Assembly (NCBI GenBank): GCA_017477325.1
Contig: JAFUWV010000001.1
Location: 1-64,000, forward strand
Direction of reading: 5' to 3'
Length of the DNA stretch: 64,000 bases
DNA from: Paludibacteraceae bacterium
GTDB lineage: Bacteria > Bacteroidota > Bacteroidia > Bacteroidales > Paludibacteraceae
The position numbers were made by a program, and so were the translations under genes. Under the pieces are notes generated by a model. It saw nothing but the letters and a program-made list of their open reading frames with translations. It was not told the DNA's origin and did not search any database. This document shows positions 27,397 to 35,750 of this stretch, one piece after another; within the stretch, counting starts at the first letter, position 1; the number at the start of each line of letters is the position of its first letter.

Positions 27397-29769
27397 TTAT
27401 CTTACAATCAATTGTTGTGAGAAAGTTTCGTCGGCAGTCAGAATCCTAAGTTGATATACTCCAACGGGCAGTATTGCCTCAAAGGTATTCGCATTGCTTT
27501 TAAGGACCATTATTCCCAACATGTTATAGACTTCTACGCAGGTATTGTTGTCTGTATTGTCAATTTTGACTATTCCTCTTTTGGCAACAGGATTAGGATA
27601 GGCGACAGGAGTCTGCCTATCAGTCCCCGGATTGAGTTCCGCACTACGCTTTGCCTCAGAGAATGCCTGCTCGCAACTACGCATGGTAGTACCATCTTTG
27701 CATGTGAGGACTACATAATAGCTACCTGTGAGGGGCTGATCTCGGTAGAGATACTGCCCAGTTTCGCCCTCGAGCAGTTCGCCGTTTTCATACCATTGGT
27801 AAGCTGAATAGAGGTCTTCATGATTGTCAACGAAGAGCACATTGTCCCACTTGGCATAAATACCAACCCCCTCAGTGAGATCAAGCGTGAAGGCGGTAGT
27901 GGTAGAGCAATGCCCTGTCCGTTCAGTAAGAGTGAGCGTAGCCTCAACTTTGCCACCAGCACCCTCAGGGAGAGGGATGACGAACTCACTTGAAGGCATA
28001 TTCTGCTCAGTTATCTGCTCAAACCTTGAGTCGGAGAATGAGATTGAATAGACAGAGGGACGCCCCTGTTCAACAGTGAATGGCACAGCAATAGAGCCTT
28101 TGGCATCACAGAGGCCGGAAGGTATAGTTAGAGCGACCTGAGGAGGGGTAATGACGATAAGGTCAACAGAGTCGGCCCCTTCGTAGAGTTGATAGACTCC
28201 GGGTTGATCGTAGGTAACATCGTAGCCGTAACCGGTATAGTGCTCACCGGGACAGACGGTGTCGGAGTGCTGTGCACAATGTCTGACATCGAGAACGAAA
28301 ATATCGGTCTTAGCAAGTTGGTTTCTGCCATAGGTAGTCTTCTGAAACATGATATCATCAAGTCCGAAGTCATTGCCAACACCATAGTAGTTTGTCAGGT
28401 TACGGACTGAGATAGTTACATTGCTGCTGCTGGCTTTTGCGGTATAGACTACTTCTTGATAGCACCACTCATTGTCGGTTGTAGGCGTGAAAGCAGAACC
28501 GAGATTCTCGGTTATTCCATCGTAAGAAATAATAAACTGCAGAGAGGCAGGATGACCTTGCTCTTTCGAAGTGTTTATGTTGGCAGCCCAATAGCTGAAG
28601 ACATAGTTGCTATCCTTCTCCAGTTGGAGAGCAGGATTGTCAGCAGTCTTTGCCCTCCATGCATCACCAGACTTATCACCATCGAAGAGCGCGAAGTAGT
28701 CACCTGAATGAGGGAGCACATCTGCATAAGAGGGTGCGGTACGCTTAGCAGAAGATGAAATGACATACAACCCACTCTTACCCGACCCTGAGCCTGAGTA
28801 GATGTTCTGCGGATCGAATCCATAATAGTTGTAGTCGCTTTCGAAACCGACAGGCGGATTGCTCTCGAAGTCGCCATTAGCCATAAGGTTGTTGATGACA
28901 CTGAGTTCGGATGAGTAGGTGCGGACAGAATAGGTGGCATCAGCAGTAGGAAGGAGGCTAATCTCACGAGTATCTTGCCCTGAGCTCCAAGTATAGCTAT
29001 CACCCTCAAGACCAGCACGAAGCACAACGGCATCGCCTTCGCAGACTGTTATCTCATGAGTCTCAATACACTCGGGCACAGGTGAGAAGAAGGTGGTAGA
29101 GTAAGAGTCGATTTCCGCAGTCATAGCGGCATCACCATAGAGGACAACTGAGACATTGTGCTTAATATCGGCCGGCTCTTTCAGTCCTTTGATAGTATAA
29201 GAATAAGGAGATGAGGCACTTTGTTTTATACGCGGAGAGGGCAGAAGGTCACTCTCGAGCTTGAGAGCACACGCCACTCCTGTAAATTCGACATTGATAG
29301 TAACACTATAGGTGCTGTCAATGCAACTCATTCCTCCGATATCAACAGTCACCTCACCGAGAGCCGTTTGTTCGCTGATATTGGGTTCTGCGGCCCAATG
29401 TCCTCCACCTCCCTCATCGTCAACGACATAGTATGGTTTGGCAGCCGTCCACCCTTTCTCATCGCTTGTGCAAGTGTAGCCTTGCCAGCCACTGAGGACA
29501 GGAGTCTTAGTGTCTGCATAACAGAAGCGGATATTCTCTTGGGGGAAAGCAGATGTGGCAACATACTGATAGACTCCGTCCTTGCCCGGAACGGGGTCCA
29601 TCAGGACATATTTACCTCCATCGCTGGAGAAATAGATGAGATAGGTAGCTTTGCAGCACCAATGTCGTGTAACATCGAGATAGACAACACCTCCGGCCGG
29701 TACCTTGGAGGCATAAGCAAAGCTGAAGAGTGATAGCAGCAGTGCAGAGAGTATGAGGACTTTTTTCAT
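27397..29769 (-). CDS. Large T9SS-secreted surface protein with galactose-binding-like module
   Basis: 790 residues. Signal peptide (1-20). A beta-rich N-terminal region (21-125) is followed by Ig-like segments to about 280. A CBM4/9-like module sits at about 290-480 (NLMANGDFESNPP, HSGDYFALFDGD, YVFSYWAANIN). Further Ig-like modules follow, then a type A T9SS sorting domain (about 715-790; AYPNPVAKRGIVKI, VEVYNMLGIMVL, VGVYQLRILTADETFSQQLIVR). No catalytic residues were recognised. It sits between two related barrel genes in a four-gene operon led by a starch-binding protein, so an adhesin or polysaccharide-capture role is likely but inferred. Confidence 0.8.
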   Translation of the reverse strand: MKKVLILSALLLSLFSFAYASKVPAGGVVYLDVTRHWCCKATYLIYFSSDGGKYVLMDPVPGKDGVYQYVATSAFPQENIRFCYADTKTPVLSGWQGYTCTSDEKGWTAAKPYYVVDDEGGGGHWAAEPNISEQTALGEVTVDIGGMSCIDSTYSVTINVEFTGVACALKLESDLLPSPRIKQSASSPYSYTIKGLKEPADIKHNVSVVLYGDAAMTAEIDSYSTTFFSPVPECIETHEITVCEGDAVVLRAGLEGDSYTWSSGQDTREISLLPTADATYSVRTYSSELSVINNLMANGDFESNPPVGFESDYNYYGFDPQNIYSGSGSGKSGLYVISSSAKRTAPSYADVLPHSGDYFALFDGDKSGDAWRAKTADNPALQLEKDSNYVFSYWAANINTSKEQGHPASLQFIISYDGITENLGSAFTPTTDNEWCYQEVVYTAKASSSNVTISVRNLTNYYGVGNDFGLDDIMFQKTTYGRNQLAKTDIFVLDVRHCAQHSDTVCPGEHYTGYGYDVTYDQPGVYQLYEGADSVDLIVITPPQVALTIPSGLCDAKGSIAVPFTVEQGRPSVYSISFSDSRFEQITEQNMPSSEFVIPLPEGAGGKVEATLTLTERTGHCSTTTAFTLDLTEGVGIYAKWDNVLFVDNHEDLYSAYQWYENGELLEGETGQYLYRDQPLTGSYYVVLTCKDGTTMRSCEQAFSEAKRSAELNPGTDRQTPVAYPNPVAKRGIVKIDNTDNNTCVEVYNMLGIMVLKSNANTFEAILPVGVYQLRILTADETFSQQLIVR

Positions 29770-29777
29770 AATGATGA

Positions 29778-31544
29778 TTATTCGTTAACAGGTATTATCT
29801 CCACACGGCGGTCAAGAGAAATCTCATGTTTGCCTTGTGAAGGTTCGTATGAAACGGATGAACTATATCCTTTAGTTTGAATCTGCGAGTCGGAGACACC
29901 CTCTTTGAGTAGTAGTTGGCGAATGGCTTCTGCCCTTCGTTCGGATAGTTCCTGATTGTGCTGCTCAGAGCCTTCAGCACTGGCGTGACCGTTAACCAGG
30001 ACTTTCTGAGCGGGATTCTGCTTCAGCACTTCAGCTATCTTTACAATGATATCAGCAGGTTTGAGTTTGGGTTCAGCAGAATCGAGGTCGAACCAGATGA
30101 CAGATTTCTCCATCAGTTGTCTAATTATCTTTTCAGCAGGTCGCTCTATCTTTATGGTGTCGTACCGCAACGTGACGGAGCAAACGGTGTCGTTCACTAT
30201 CACGCGCTCATATTGCTTTGCAGCTTTCTTAGTCTTGGGTTGATGATGCCAAAGAATACCAACTGACAGTCCAACACCCCAAGGTCTGGTACCCTTGCGG
30301 GTATATTCAGAGCCGACGATTCCGGCATACTCTTTTTCCATGAAGGCATGCTGACGGAAGTCGTCATATTGCGGTTGCATCCAACCCATAGGTTCGGAAG
30401 TTTTGGGACCAATATTGTTGCAAGTGTAGTTGAACCAGAGTCCGAGGCTTATGTCCAGTTGTCTTGCAATAGGCAAGAGGACACCCGCGTCTGCCATTAC
30501 TCCTACTGCAGGCATTCTCCAAGAGAGTGAGTATCTGTCTTTGGAGAAGTCTTCACCTATGTTTTCCGTGTAGAAATCATGCCCTTTCATATCTAACAAC
30601 AGATGCCATGGGTCGTACCACCCTTCGTGTTTAAGACTACCACTCACGAGATGTCTGCTACCATAAACAGGGATTCCTATCTTCAGTCCTAAATCAGCAA
30701 ACAGATGCATTTTCTCGCCCACAGGCATCTGCCAAGCCGCAGCAATAGGTATATCAACCATCCAAACGGACTGTCGCTCTCTCCAATTGAGAGTGGTAGC
30801 GCGGTGGTCATAGTTCTCGCCATCAGTGTCAGTCTGACCGTCCCACTGCTTGGTATGATTGAGAATGCCATCGGAGAAATAATTGCCGGCTCCAATACCT
30901 GTTGTTATACCCCAATTTTCATTGAAGAAATAGGCATATCTGAGTTGCATCATACCTGAAAAGCCTCCGGCATTGCGCCCTGCTTTATTGTTATCTGCAT
31001 CAAGGAGGCGGTATCCCAGACTGCCATAGCCACCTCCGAGCATAGCTCCGACATAGTGCCCTTTGCGCAAGGTTTGTGAGGTCTTGGCAACCGGTTGTTG
31101 TGGCAAGAGACGCATCTCAGCTTTAGATGTTACTCGGCAAACAGTGTCGGCATAAGTATAGATGATAGAGGTGTCTGTTTCCAGTGTTTCAGTTGGTTGA
31201 GTGGCGACAGTAGTATATTGCTGTGCTTCAGAAGGTTTACGATTGATAAACACCACTCCTCGTTGCAACTTATATTCCACCTCTTTGGGAAGAACTTTCT
31301 TGAGGACAGTACGCAGACTTGCGTCTTTGAAAACAGCAGTAACCGGCGTAGAGAGATCAACATCGTCATCACTGACGCGAATGGTGTAACCCATGCGTTT
31401 CTCGACATCGGTCAGCACCTGACTAAGGGGTGCAGATTCGTATTTTTTGCTGAGAGTCTTTGCCTTGCGTGATGCTCCGCTGATAGAGGGACAGAGCAAC
31501 AGCATAGAGAAAAGAATCAAAGCAATGCGGAGTCGGTTGCTCAT
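29778..31544 (-). CDS. STN-domain / beta-barrel / OmpA-like fusion protein
   Basis: A 588-residue exported protein with an unusual order of domains. After a signal peptide (1-24) comes an STN-type domain (about 32-100; APLSQVLTDVEKRMGYTIRV, ASLRTVLKKVLPKEVEYKL), normally found at the start of SusC/FecA-type transporters or secretins. A barrel of about 16 strands (about 150-430) is paralogous to the protein at 26476-27396. A C-terminal OmpA-like domain (about 475-588; VNGHASAEGSEQHNQELSERRA) should grip peptidoglycan. The usual GHTD is GHAS, as in other Bacteroidales OmpA domains. The start overlaps the upstream stop by four bases. A surface anchor that senses or docks the neighbouring secreted proteins is possible. 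Confidence 0.8.
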   Translation of the reverse strand: MSNRLRIALILFSMLLLCPSISGASRKAKTLSKKYESAPLSQVLTDVEKRMGYTIRVSDDDVDLSTPVTAVFKDASLRTVLKKVLPKEVEYKLQRGVVFINRKPSEAQQYTTVATQPTETLETDTSIIYTYADTVCRVTSKAEMRLLPQQPVAKTSQTLRKGHYVGAMLGGGYGSLGYRLLDADNNKAGRNAGGFSGMMQLRYAYFFNENWGITTGIGAGNYFSDGILNHTKQWDGQTDTDGENYDHRATTLNWRERQSVWMVDIPIAAAWQMPVGEKMHLFADLGLKIGIPVYGSRHLVSGSLKHEGWYDPWHLLLDMKGHDFYTENIGEDFSKDRYSLSWRMPAVGVMADAGVLLPIARQLDISLGLWFNYTCNNIGPKTSEPMGWMQPQYDDFRQHAFMEKEYAGIVGSEYTRKGTRPWGVGLSVGILWHHQPKTKKAAKQYERVIVNDTVCSVTLRYDTIKIERPAEKIIRQLMEKSVIWFDLDSAEPKLKPADIIVKIAEVLKQNPAQKVLVNGHASAEGSEQHNQELSERRAEAIRQLLLKEGVSDSQIQTKGYSSSVSYEPSQGKHEISLDRRVEIIPVNE

Positions 31545-33658
31545 TTGAGTGAGATATATTTTTTGCCCTTATGAATGATTATTCCTTTATAGTCGGCATC
31601 CACCTTTTGTCCAAACAAGTTATAACTCTCCTCATCATAGGTGTTGATATGAATATCGTATAGTGCGGAATGTGTGCTTATCAACTCTACACTTACACTA
31701 TTGGTTGTCGGCATATATATGAATAATGCAGAATCGCCCAATTGAAGCGCCTGAGCCCCCTGTACAGTCTCGAAGTATTGCTTGTTGTCTCCCTTGTCTT
31801 CGGGTTCGGTATTGATATCGACTCCTGTGCCTCCCCAGATGCCACGATAAGTCCAGTCACCATTGTCTTGTTTGACCATCGGTTGCCAAGTCCAACTTGC
31901 GTCTTGCCCATCAGCCCAACCATGCTTTATATAGTACGATACTTCGGGTGTAGGCGGCTCGCCATGGTCGGGTACATCTGTGATAGTTACTTTGTTTTCT
32001 TTCGGGTAATAGACAAAGGTAACCGTATCGCCTAACTCAGCAAGTTCGTAGTTGACGATATCCTTCTTGGTTATCCAGTCAGCATCATTCCCTGCTGCAT
32101 TGTCGGCAATGTTAACACCATTGTCTCCCCATACGCCTCGATAGGTCCATGTGCTGTCAGCCTGCAGCTCAAGCTTCTGCCATTCCCAGCTACCACCACC
32201 CCAAGGATGCTTGATGTAGTATTCCTCCACATAGTTCTCAGGATTCTTGATATTGGTTAGTGACACTTGCTTGGTGTCGGGGTCATAAACGAAGGTGACG
32301 GTAGCTCCGGTCTTGGCAAGAGAGGCATTCTGTATTTGGGATTTTTCTATCCAATCAGAGTTGTCTCCTGCTTCATTGTCGGCTATGTTAACTCCATTGT
32401 TTCCCCAAATGTCGGTAAGTGTATAAGTGAAGTCAGATTGTAGTTCCAAAGGTTTCCATTCCCAACTGCCTCCACCGAAGGGGTGTTTGAGCCAATATGA
32501 TTTCTCAGGGGGATATGCAACTGAGAGAGCCTTCGTAGCGAGGTCGAGAGTGAACAGATATTCTCCTGTGGCAGCAGTTTGCAGTTTGCAGTTACCTTCA
32601 GAAGCAGAGAATGCCCAACCGGTAATATCAGTTGTGATAGTACCATTGTTACCAAGCCATGTACCGTTGTCAACAATCTTGAACTCGTACTCTGTTGCCT
32701 TAGCGAGAGAGAGAGTGACAGAAGCCTTAGTGTTGTCGTCTGCCAGTTTGTTGAACTCAAGAGCATCGGTTGCCCACTCGTTGAATGCACCAGCGAGGAA
32801 GATGCCGGTAGCATTCTCGTTAACATAAGGAGTAAGGCGTATTGCGCAAAGATAGCAATTGCTACTACTTACAGAGAGCCAAATGTTTGCATCCTCGCCT
32901 ACATGATTATATTCAAGGTGGTCAACAATCTTTTCTTTTACAGAGCATTTCAGATCTGCCAAGGTTTCTCCTCCAAAGGCATTTTTCTGAAGAGAGAATA
33001 TACGTTCGCTATTAGTCTTTTTATAAACCCATAATTCAATTTTGGTATTTTTCTTTGTTGGTATAACTACCTCACGATAACCATCTCTTGAAGTGCCATC
33101 AAAATTGAGCATATAAGTGTATGTGCTATCTCCCAACGTAGCAGGCCCTACACTTTCGACCTTCATCTTATTATCTCCACCGACCAAAGTCAGACCACGA
33201 ACAATTACATTTCCATTGATAGTACCAAGGTTTTTCAAATCTTCTTGGTCGAAGTTCCAGTATGCCTCATTCATAGGGTCTATCACTACAGATGGATTAT
33301 CGTCCAAAGCAGGGACAGCATCTGCAGTGGCATACCAAGTTTTATCTTTCCAATAGTAATACTTGCCAGGTTGAACTATCAGGTCTTCAGTCTGATTACT
33401 GCCCTCTTTTTTATTTGTAAAGATGATGTTGGGATAGATAGTCTCATCGACATCATAGGAATAGACATCGAAGCCGTTGATCTGCTGAGTCGTCTTAGTC
33501 ATTGCTTCGCCGGGCCAATCAGCCTTGTTACCACTATCGCCCCAGACGTAAGCATTTACGGTAGTCCATCCATCAGAATTGATGAAATAGACAGTAGAAG
33601 AGTAAGATACAGAAATTAGACACGTTATACAAAGTGCCAAGAGATAGAAGCGTTTCAT
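31541..33658 (-). CDS. Secreted starch-binding protein with CBM26 and KHPxGGGSW repeats
   Basis: 705 residues, a paralog of the giant protein at 16994-22072 over its first about 475 residues. Layout: signal peptide (1-20), CBM26-type module (21-120), jelly-roll-like region (130-285), FLAGAFNEW module (286-380), and then three copies of a roughly 90-residue module starting near 384, 476 and 571 (KHPFGGGSWEWKPL, KHPWGGGSWEWQKL, KHGWADGQDASWTWQPM). The tail is YNLFGQKVDADYKGIIIHKG, the same T9SS-like end as the giant protein. No catalytic domain. It heads a four-gene operon with the STN-OmpA fusion, the T9SS surface protein and the barrel protein. Binding starch at the cell surface is the likely role. 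Confidence 0.85.
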   Translation of the reverse strand: MKRFYLLALCITCLISVSYSSTVYFINSDGWTTVNAYVWGDSGNKADWPGEAMTKTTQQINGFDVYSYDVDETIYPNIIFTNKKEGSNQTEDLIVQPGKYYYWKDKTWYATADAVPALDDNPSVVIDPMNEAYWNFDQEDLKNLGTINGNVIVRGLTLVGGDNKMKVESVGPATLGDSTYTYMLNFDGTSRDGYREVVIPTKKNTKIELWVYKKTNSERIFSLQKNAFGGETLADLKCSVKEKIVDHLEYNHVGEDANIWLSVSSSNCYLCAIRLTPYVNENATGIFLAGAFNEWATDALEFNKLADDNTKASVTLSLAKATEYEFKIVDNGTWLGNNGTITTDITGWAFSASEGNCKLQTAATGEYLFTLDLATKALSVAYPPEKSYWLKHPFGGGSWEWKPLELQSDFTYTLTDIWGNNGVNIADNEAGDNSDWIEKSQIQNASLAKTGATVTFVYDPDTKQVSLTNIKNPENYVEEYYIKHPWGGGSWEWQKLELQADSTWTYRGVWGDNGVNIADNAAGNDADWITKKDIVNYELAELGDTVTFVYYPKENKVTITDVPDHGEPPTPEVSYYIKHGWADGQDASWTWQPMVKQDNGDWTYRGIWGGTGVDINTEPEDKGDNKQYFETVQGAQALQLGDSALFIYMPTTNSVSVELISTHSALYDIHINTYDEESYNLFGQKVDADYKGIIIHKGKKYISLK

Positions 33659-33678
33659 GATAATTAGATTTTTGCCTG

Positions 33679-33686
33679 CAAAGATA
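33679..33686 (-). promoter_or_regulatory. Probable -7 element of the 33658-26476 operon
   Basis: TATCTTTG on the - strand, 20 bases before the start codon. The -33 region reads TTTCG rather than TTTG at the right distance, so it is a weaker match than the other promoters in the window. Confidence 0.5.
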
Positions 33687-33730
33687 ATATTTTTTCAGAA
33701 AATACGAAATATTTATGCAAAAAAATCTTC

Positions 33731-34465
33731 TTAATTATCACTGATATTATTAACTTCTAAAACAATTAAATGCCTATCTTTAACCTTGAATTTTATATTC
33801 CAGCCTGCGTAGGTAATGCCATAGACTTGTTCGCTATCATCTTTATATGCAGGTCGGGGGTCTTCGGAGAGTATTTCTGTAAGTTCACGGACAAGCGCAG
33901 ACGAAAGCCCCTTCTTTGTACCCTTGCCCCACTCAACCTGAAGGCGGTAGTCTCCGGCATCGGAAGTGAAGCCTGCAGTGGCGTCATGGTGAATATCGGT
34001 ATAAGGCAGGTATGGCTTGATATCGTAGATGGGGGTGCCATCCATAAGGTCTGCTCCGGAGACAAGTAGCACCAGTCCTTCGGTTGCAGTTTTCTCCACA
34101 CGCTCCAGACGTACAGACGAGAGACCCAGGCCGTTAGGGCGGAAAGGAGAGCGTGTAGCAAAGACCCCCATGCGCGTGTTACCTCCGAGACGTGGAGGGC
34201 GTACGGTGGGTGAGAAATGAGGAGCCCGTGCCCCTTCCGACTCCCCCTCGACGGGCAGAGAGGGATGAGCCGGTGAATTGGCAGAGAAACCCCATATTAG
34301 CCACAGGTGTGACCAGTCTTCGATGCCACGGAGAGCTTCAGGCGAGCGGAACCCGGGACAGAAGACTATGCGCGTAAGTACAGAAGGGGCACACCCCGAC
34401 TGACGGGGTATGCCGAACTTCTCAGAAAATCCATTATGCGCTATGGCAATAGGAGTGATTTCCAT
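33731..34465 (-). CDS. trmO: tRNA N6-threonylcarbamoyladenosine methyltransferase TrmO
   Basis: SAM-dependent methylation of t6A37 in tRNAs. The 244-residue protein shows the family blocks: GIPRQSG and TRIVFCPGFRSPEALRGIEDW at the N-terminus, SPTVRPPRLGGNTRMGVFATRSPFRPNG-type core (written here in part), GLSSVRLE, and DIKPYLPYTD. About 20 extra residues (HPSLPVEGESEGARA) interrupt the segment between FSANSP and SPTVRPP, where relatives are short. Their Pro/Gly/Glu/Ser-rich, GC-rich coding is like that of palindromic repeat insertions. The catalytic core looks intact. It closes the rnf gene string, 44 bases after rnfA. Confidence 0.88.
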   Translation of the reverse strand: MEITPIAIAHNGFSEKFGIPRQSGCAPSVLTRIVFCPGFRSPEALRGIEDWSHLWLIWGFSANSPAHPSLPVEGESEGARAPHFSPTVRPPRLGGNTRMGVFATRSPFRPNGLGLSSVRLERVEKTATEGLVLLVSGADLMDGTPIYDIKPYLPYTDIHHDATAGFTSDAGDYRLQVEWGKGTKKGLSSALVRELTEILSEDPRPAYKDDSEQVYGITYAGWNIKFKVKDRHLIVLEVNNISDN

Positions 34466-34470
34466 AAGGA

Positions 34471-34500
34471 AAGTTACTTAAGTTACTTAAGTCTCTTAAG
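34471..34500. repeat. 9-bp tandem repeat between rnfA and trmO
   Basis: AGTTACTTA, AGTTACTTA, AGTCTCTTA, then a decayed AGTAAAACG. It fills most of the 44-base gap. Confidence 0.65.
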
Positions 34501-34509
34501 TAAAACGAT

Positions 34510-35109
34510 TTACACCACTCCCGAGAATCCCATGAATGCCATTGCAAGGAGTCCTGCCGTAAGCAGAGCGATAGGAGTACCCTCCATAGCCTTAGGCACT
34601 TTGTTCATACTCAGTTGCTCGCGAATACCAGCGAAGAGGATAAGTGCGAGAGCAAAACCGAGAGCAGTAGCGAAAGCAAATACAGTACCCTGGAGCAGGT
34701 TAGCCTCTGCGCCCGGCACCTTGCTAGCCCATGTGCCGTCTGCCACGAGTATAGCCACACCGAGGATGCAGCAGTTGGTGGTGATAAGCGGGAGGAAGAC
34801 GCCGAGAGCCTGATAGAGACTCGGAGAGATTTTCTTGAGAACAATCTCTATCATCTGCACCAGCGCAGCGATGACAAGGATGAAAAGAATAGTCTGCAAG
34901 AACTCCAGGCCGAAGGCTGCAAGCACATACTTCTGAAGCAGATAGGTAACAACAGTTGCCAAAGTGAGCACAAAGGTAACCGCCGCACCCATACCGGCTG
35001 CAGTGTCAATCTTCTTACTTACTCCCAAGAACGGGCATATACCGAGGAACTGGGAGAAAACGATATTATTAACAAATATCGCACTGATTATTATAAGGAA
35101 ATAAACCAT
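34510..35109 (-). CDS. rnfA: Rnf/Rsx electron transport complex subunit A
   Basis: Integral membrane subunit of the Rnf complex (ferredoxin:NAD+ oxidoreductase coupled to ion transport). 199 residues with six predicted helices. Family sequence is visible throughout: NNIVFSQFLGICPFLGVSKK near the N-terminus and LPLITTNCCILGVAI in the middle, with conserved cysteines (C25 in the first helix and the CC pair) that may ligate a membrane iron-sulfur site shared with RnfE. It is last of the rnf genes, 53 bases after rnfE. Confidence 0.95.
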   Translation of the reverse strand: MVYFLIIISAIFVNNIVFSQFLGICPFLGVSKKIDTAAGMGAAVTFVLTLATVVTYLLQKYVLAAFGLEFLQTILFILVIAALVQMIEIVLKKISPSLYQALGVFLPLITTNCCILGVAILVADGTWASKVPGAEANLLQGTVFAFATALGFALALILFAGIREQLSMNKVPKAMEGTPIALLTAGLLAMAFMGFSGVV

Positions 35110-35162
35110 GATTATTGACTATTTGATTGTTGAATATTGACTATTTAGATTACCTTTATCCA

Positions 35163-35750
35163 TTATTGCTTGCGAAGGCGATTAACTGCCGCCATGAGGT
35201 ATGCAAGAGCAATGAAGGCACCCGGTGCAAGCACGAAGATAAGCATGCCATAGTACTCGGGGAAGACCTTGAGTCCGAAGCACATACCTGAGCCAAGGAG
35301 TTCACGGATAGCACCTAGTACTGTCAGAGAAAGCGTGAAGCCGAGTCCCATGCCGAGTCCATCGAGTGCAGAGAGACCAACACCATTCTTAGCAGCGAAA
35401 GCTTCTGCACGTCCGAGAACGATACAGTTGACCACAATCAGAGGAATGAACAAGCCAAGAGTCTCGTAGATGGCAGGCACGTAGGCTTGCATAAGGAGTT
35501 GCACCATAGTAACGAAAGATGCAATAACCACAATATATGCAGGAATATGCACTTTGTCAGGGATGAGGTTGCGAATGAGAGAGATTACCACATTGGAACA
35601 TACAAGTACGAAAAGTGTGGCAAGACCCATTGACATACCATTGATAGCGGATGTGGTGGTGGCAAGTGTGGGACACATACCGAGCACCAGTCCGAAGGTA
35701 GGATTCTCCCGAAGGAGTCCGTTAGTGAATGTATTGAGCGGCTTATTCAT
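35163..35750 (-). CDS. rnfE: Rnf/Rsx electron transport complex subunit E
   Basis: Membrane subunit homologous to RnfA with opposite topology; 195 residues with six helices. Motifs: NPTFGLVLGMCPTLATTTSA and LFIPLIVVNCIVLGRAEAFA. The ATG at 35750 overlaps the 3' end of rnfG by eight bases. An open frame upstream of that ATG only re-reads rnfG and was ignored. Together with RnfA it forms the core through which electrons cross the membrane. Confidence 0.95.
   Translation of the reverse strand: MNKPLNTFTNGLLRENPTFGLVLGMCPTLATTTSAINGMSMGLATLFVLVCSNVVISLIRNLIPDKVHIPAYIVVIASFVTMVQLLMQAYVPAIYETLGLFIPLIVVNCIVLGRAEAFAAKNGVGLSALDGLGMGLGFTLSLTVLGAIRELLGSGMCFGLKVFPEYYGMLIFVLAPGAFIALAYLMAAVNRLRKQ

Noticed and set aside
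14215-33658. A classical Sus/PUL system
   Set aside because: No SusC, SusD or SusR-like sequence was found among the genes of the locus; the STN domain here is not followed by a TonB plug.
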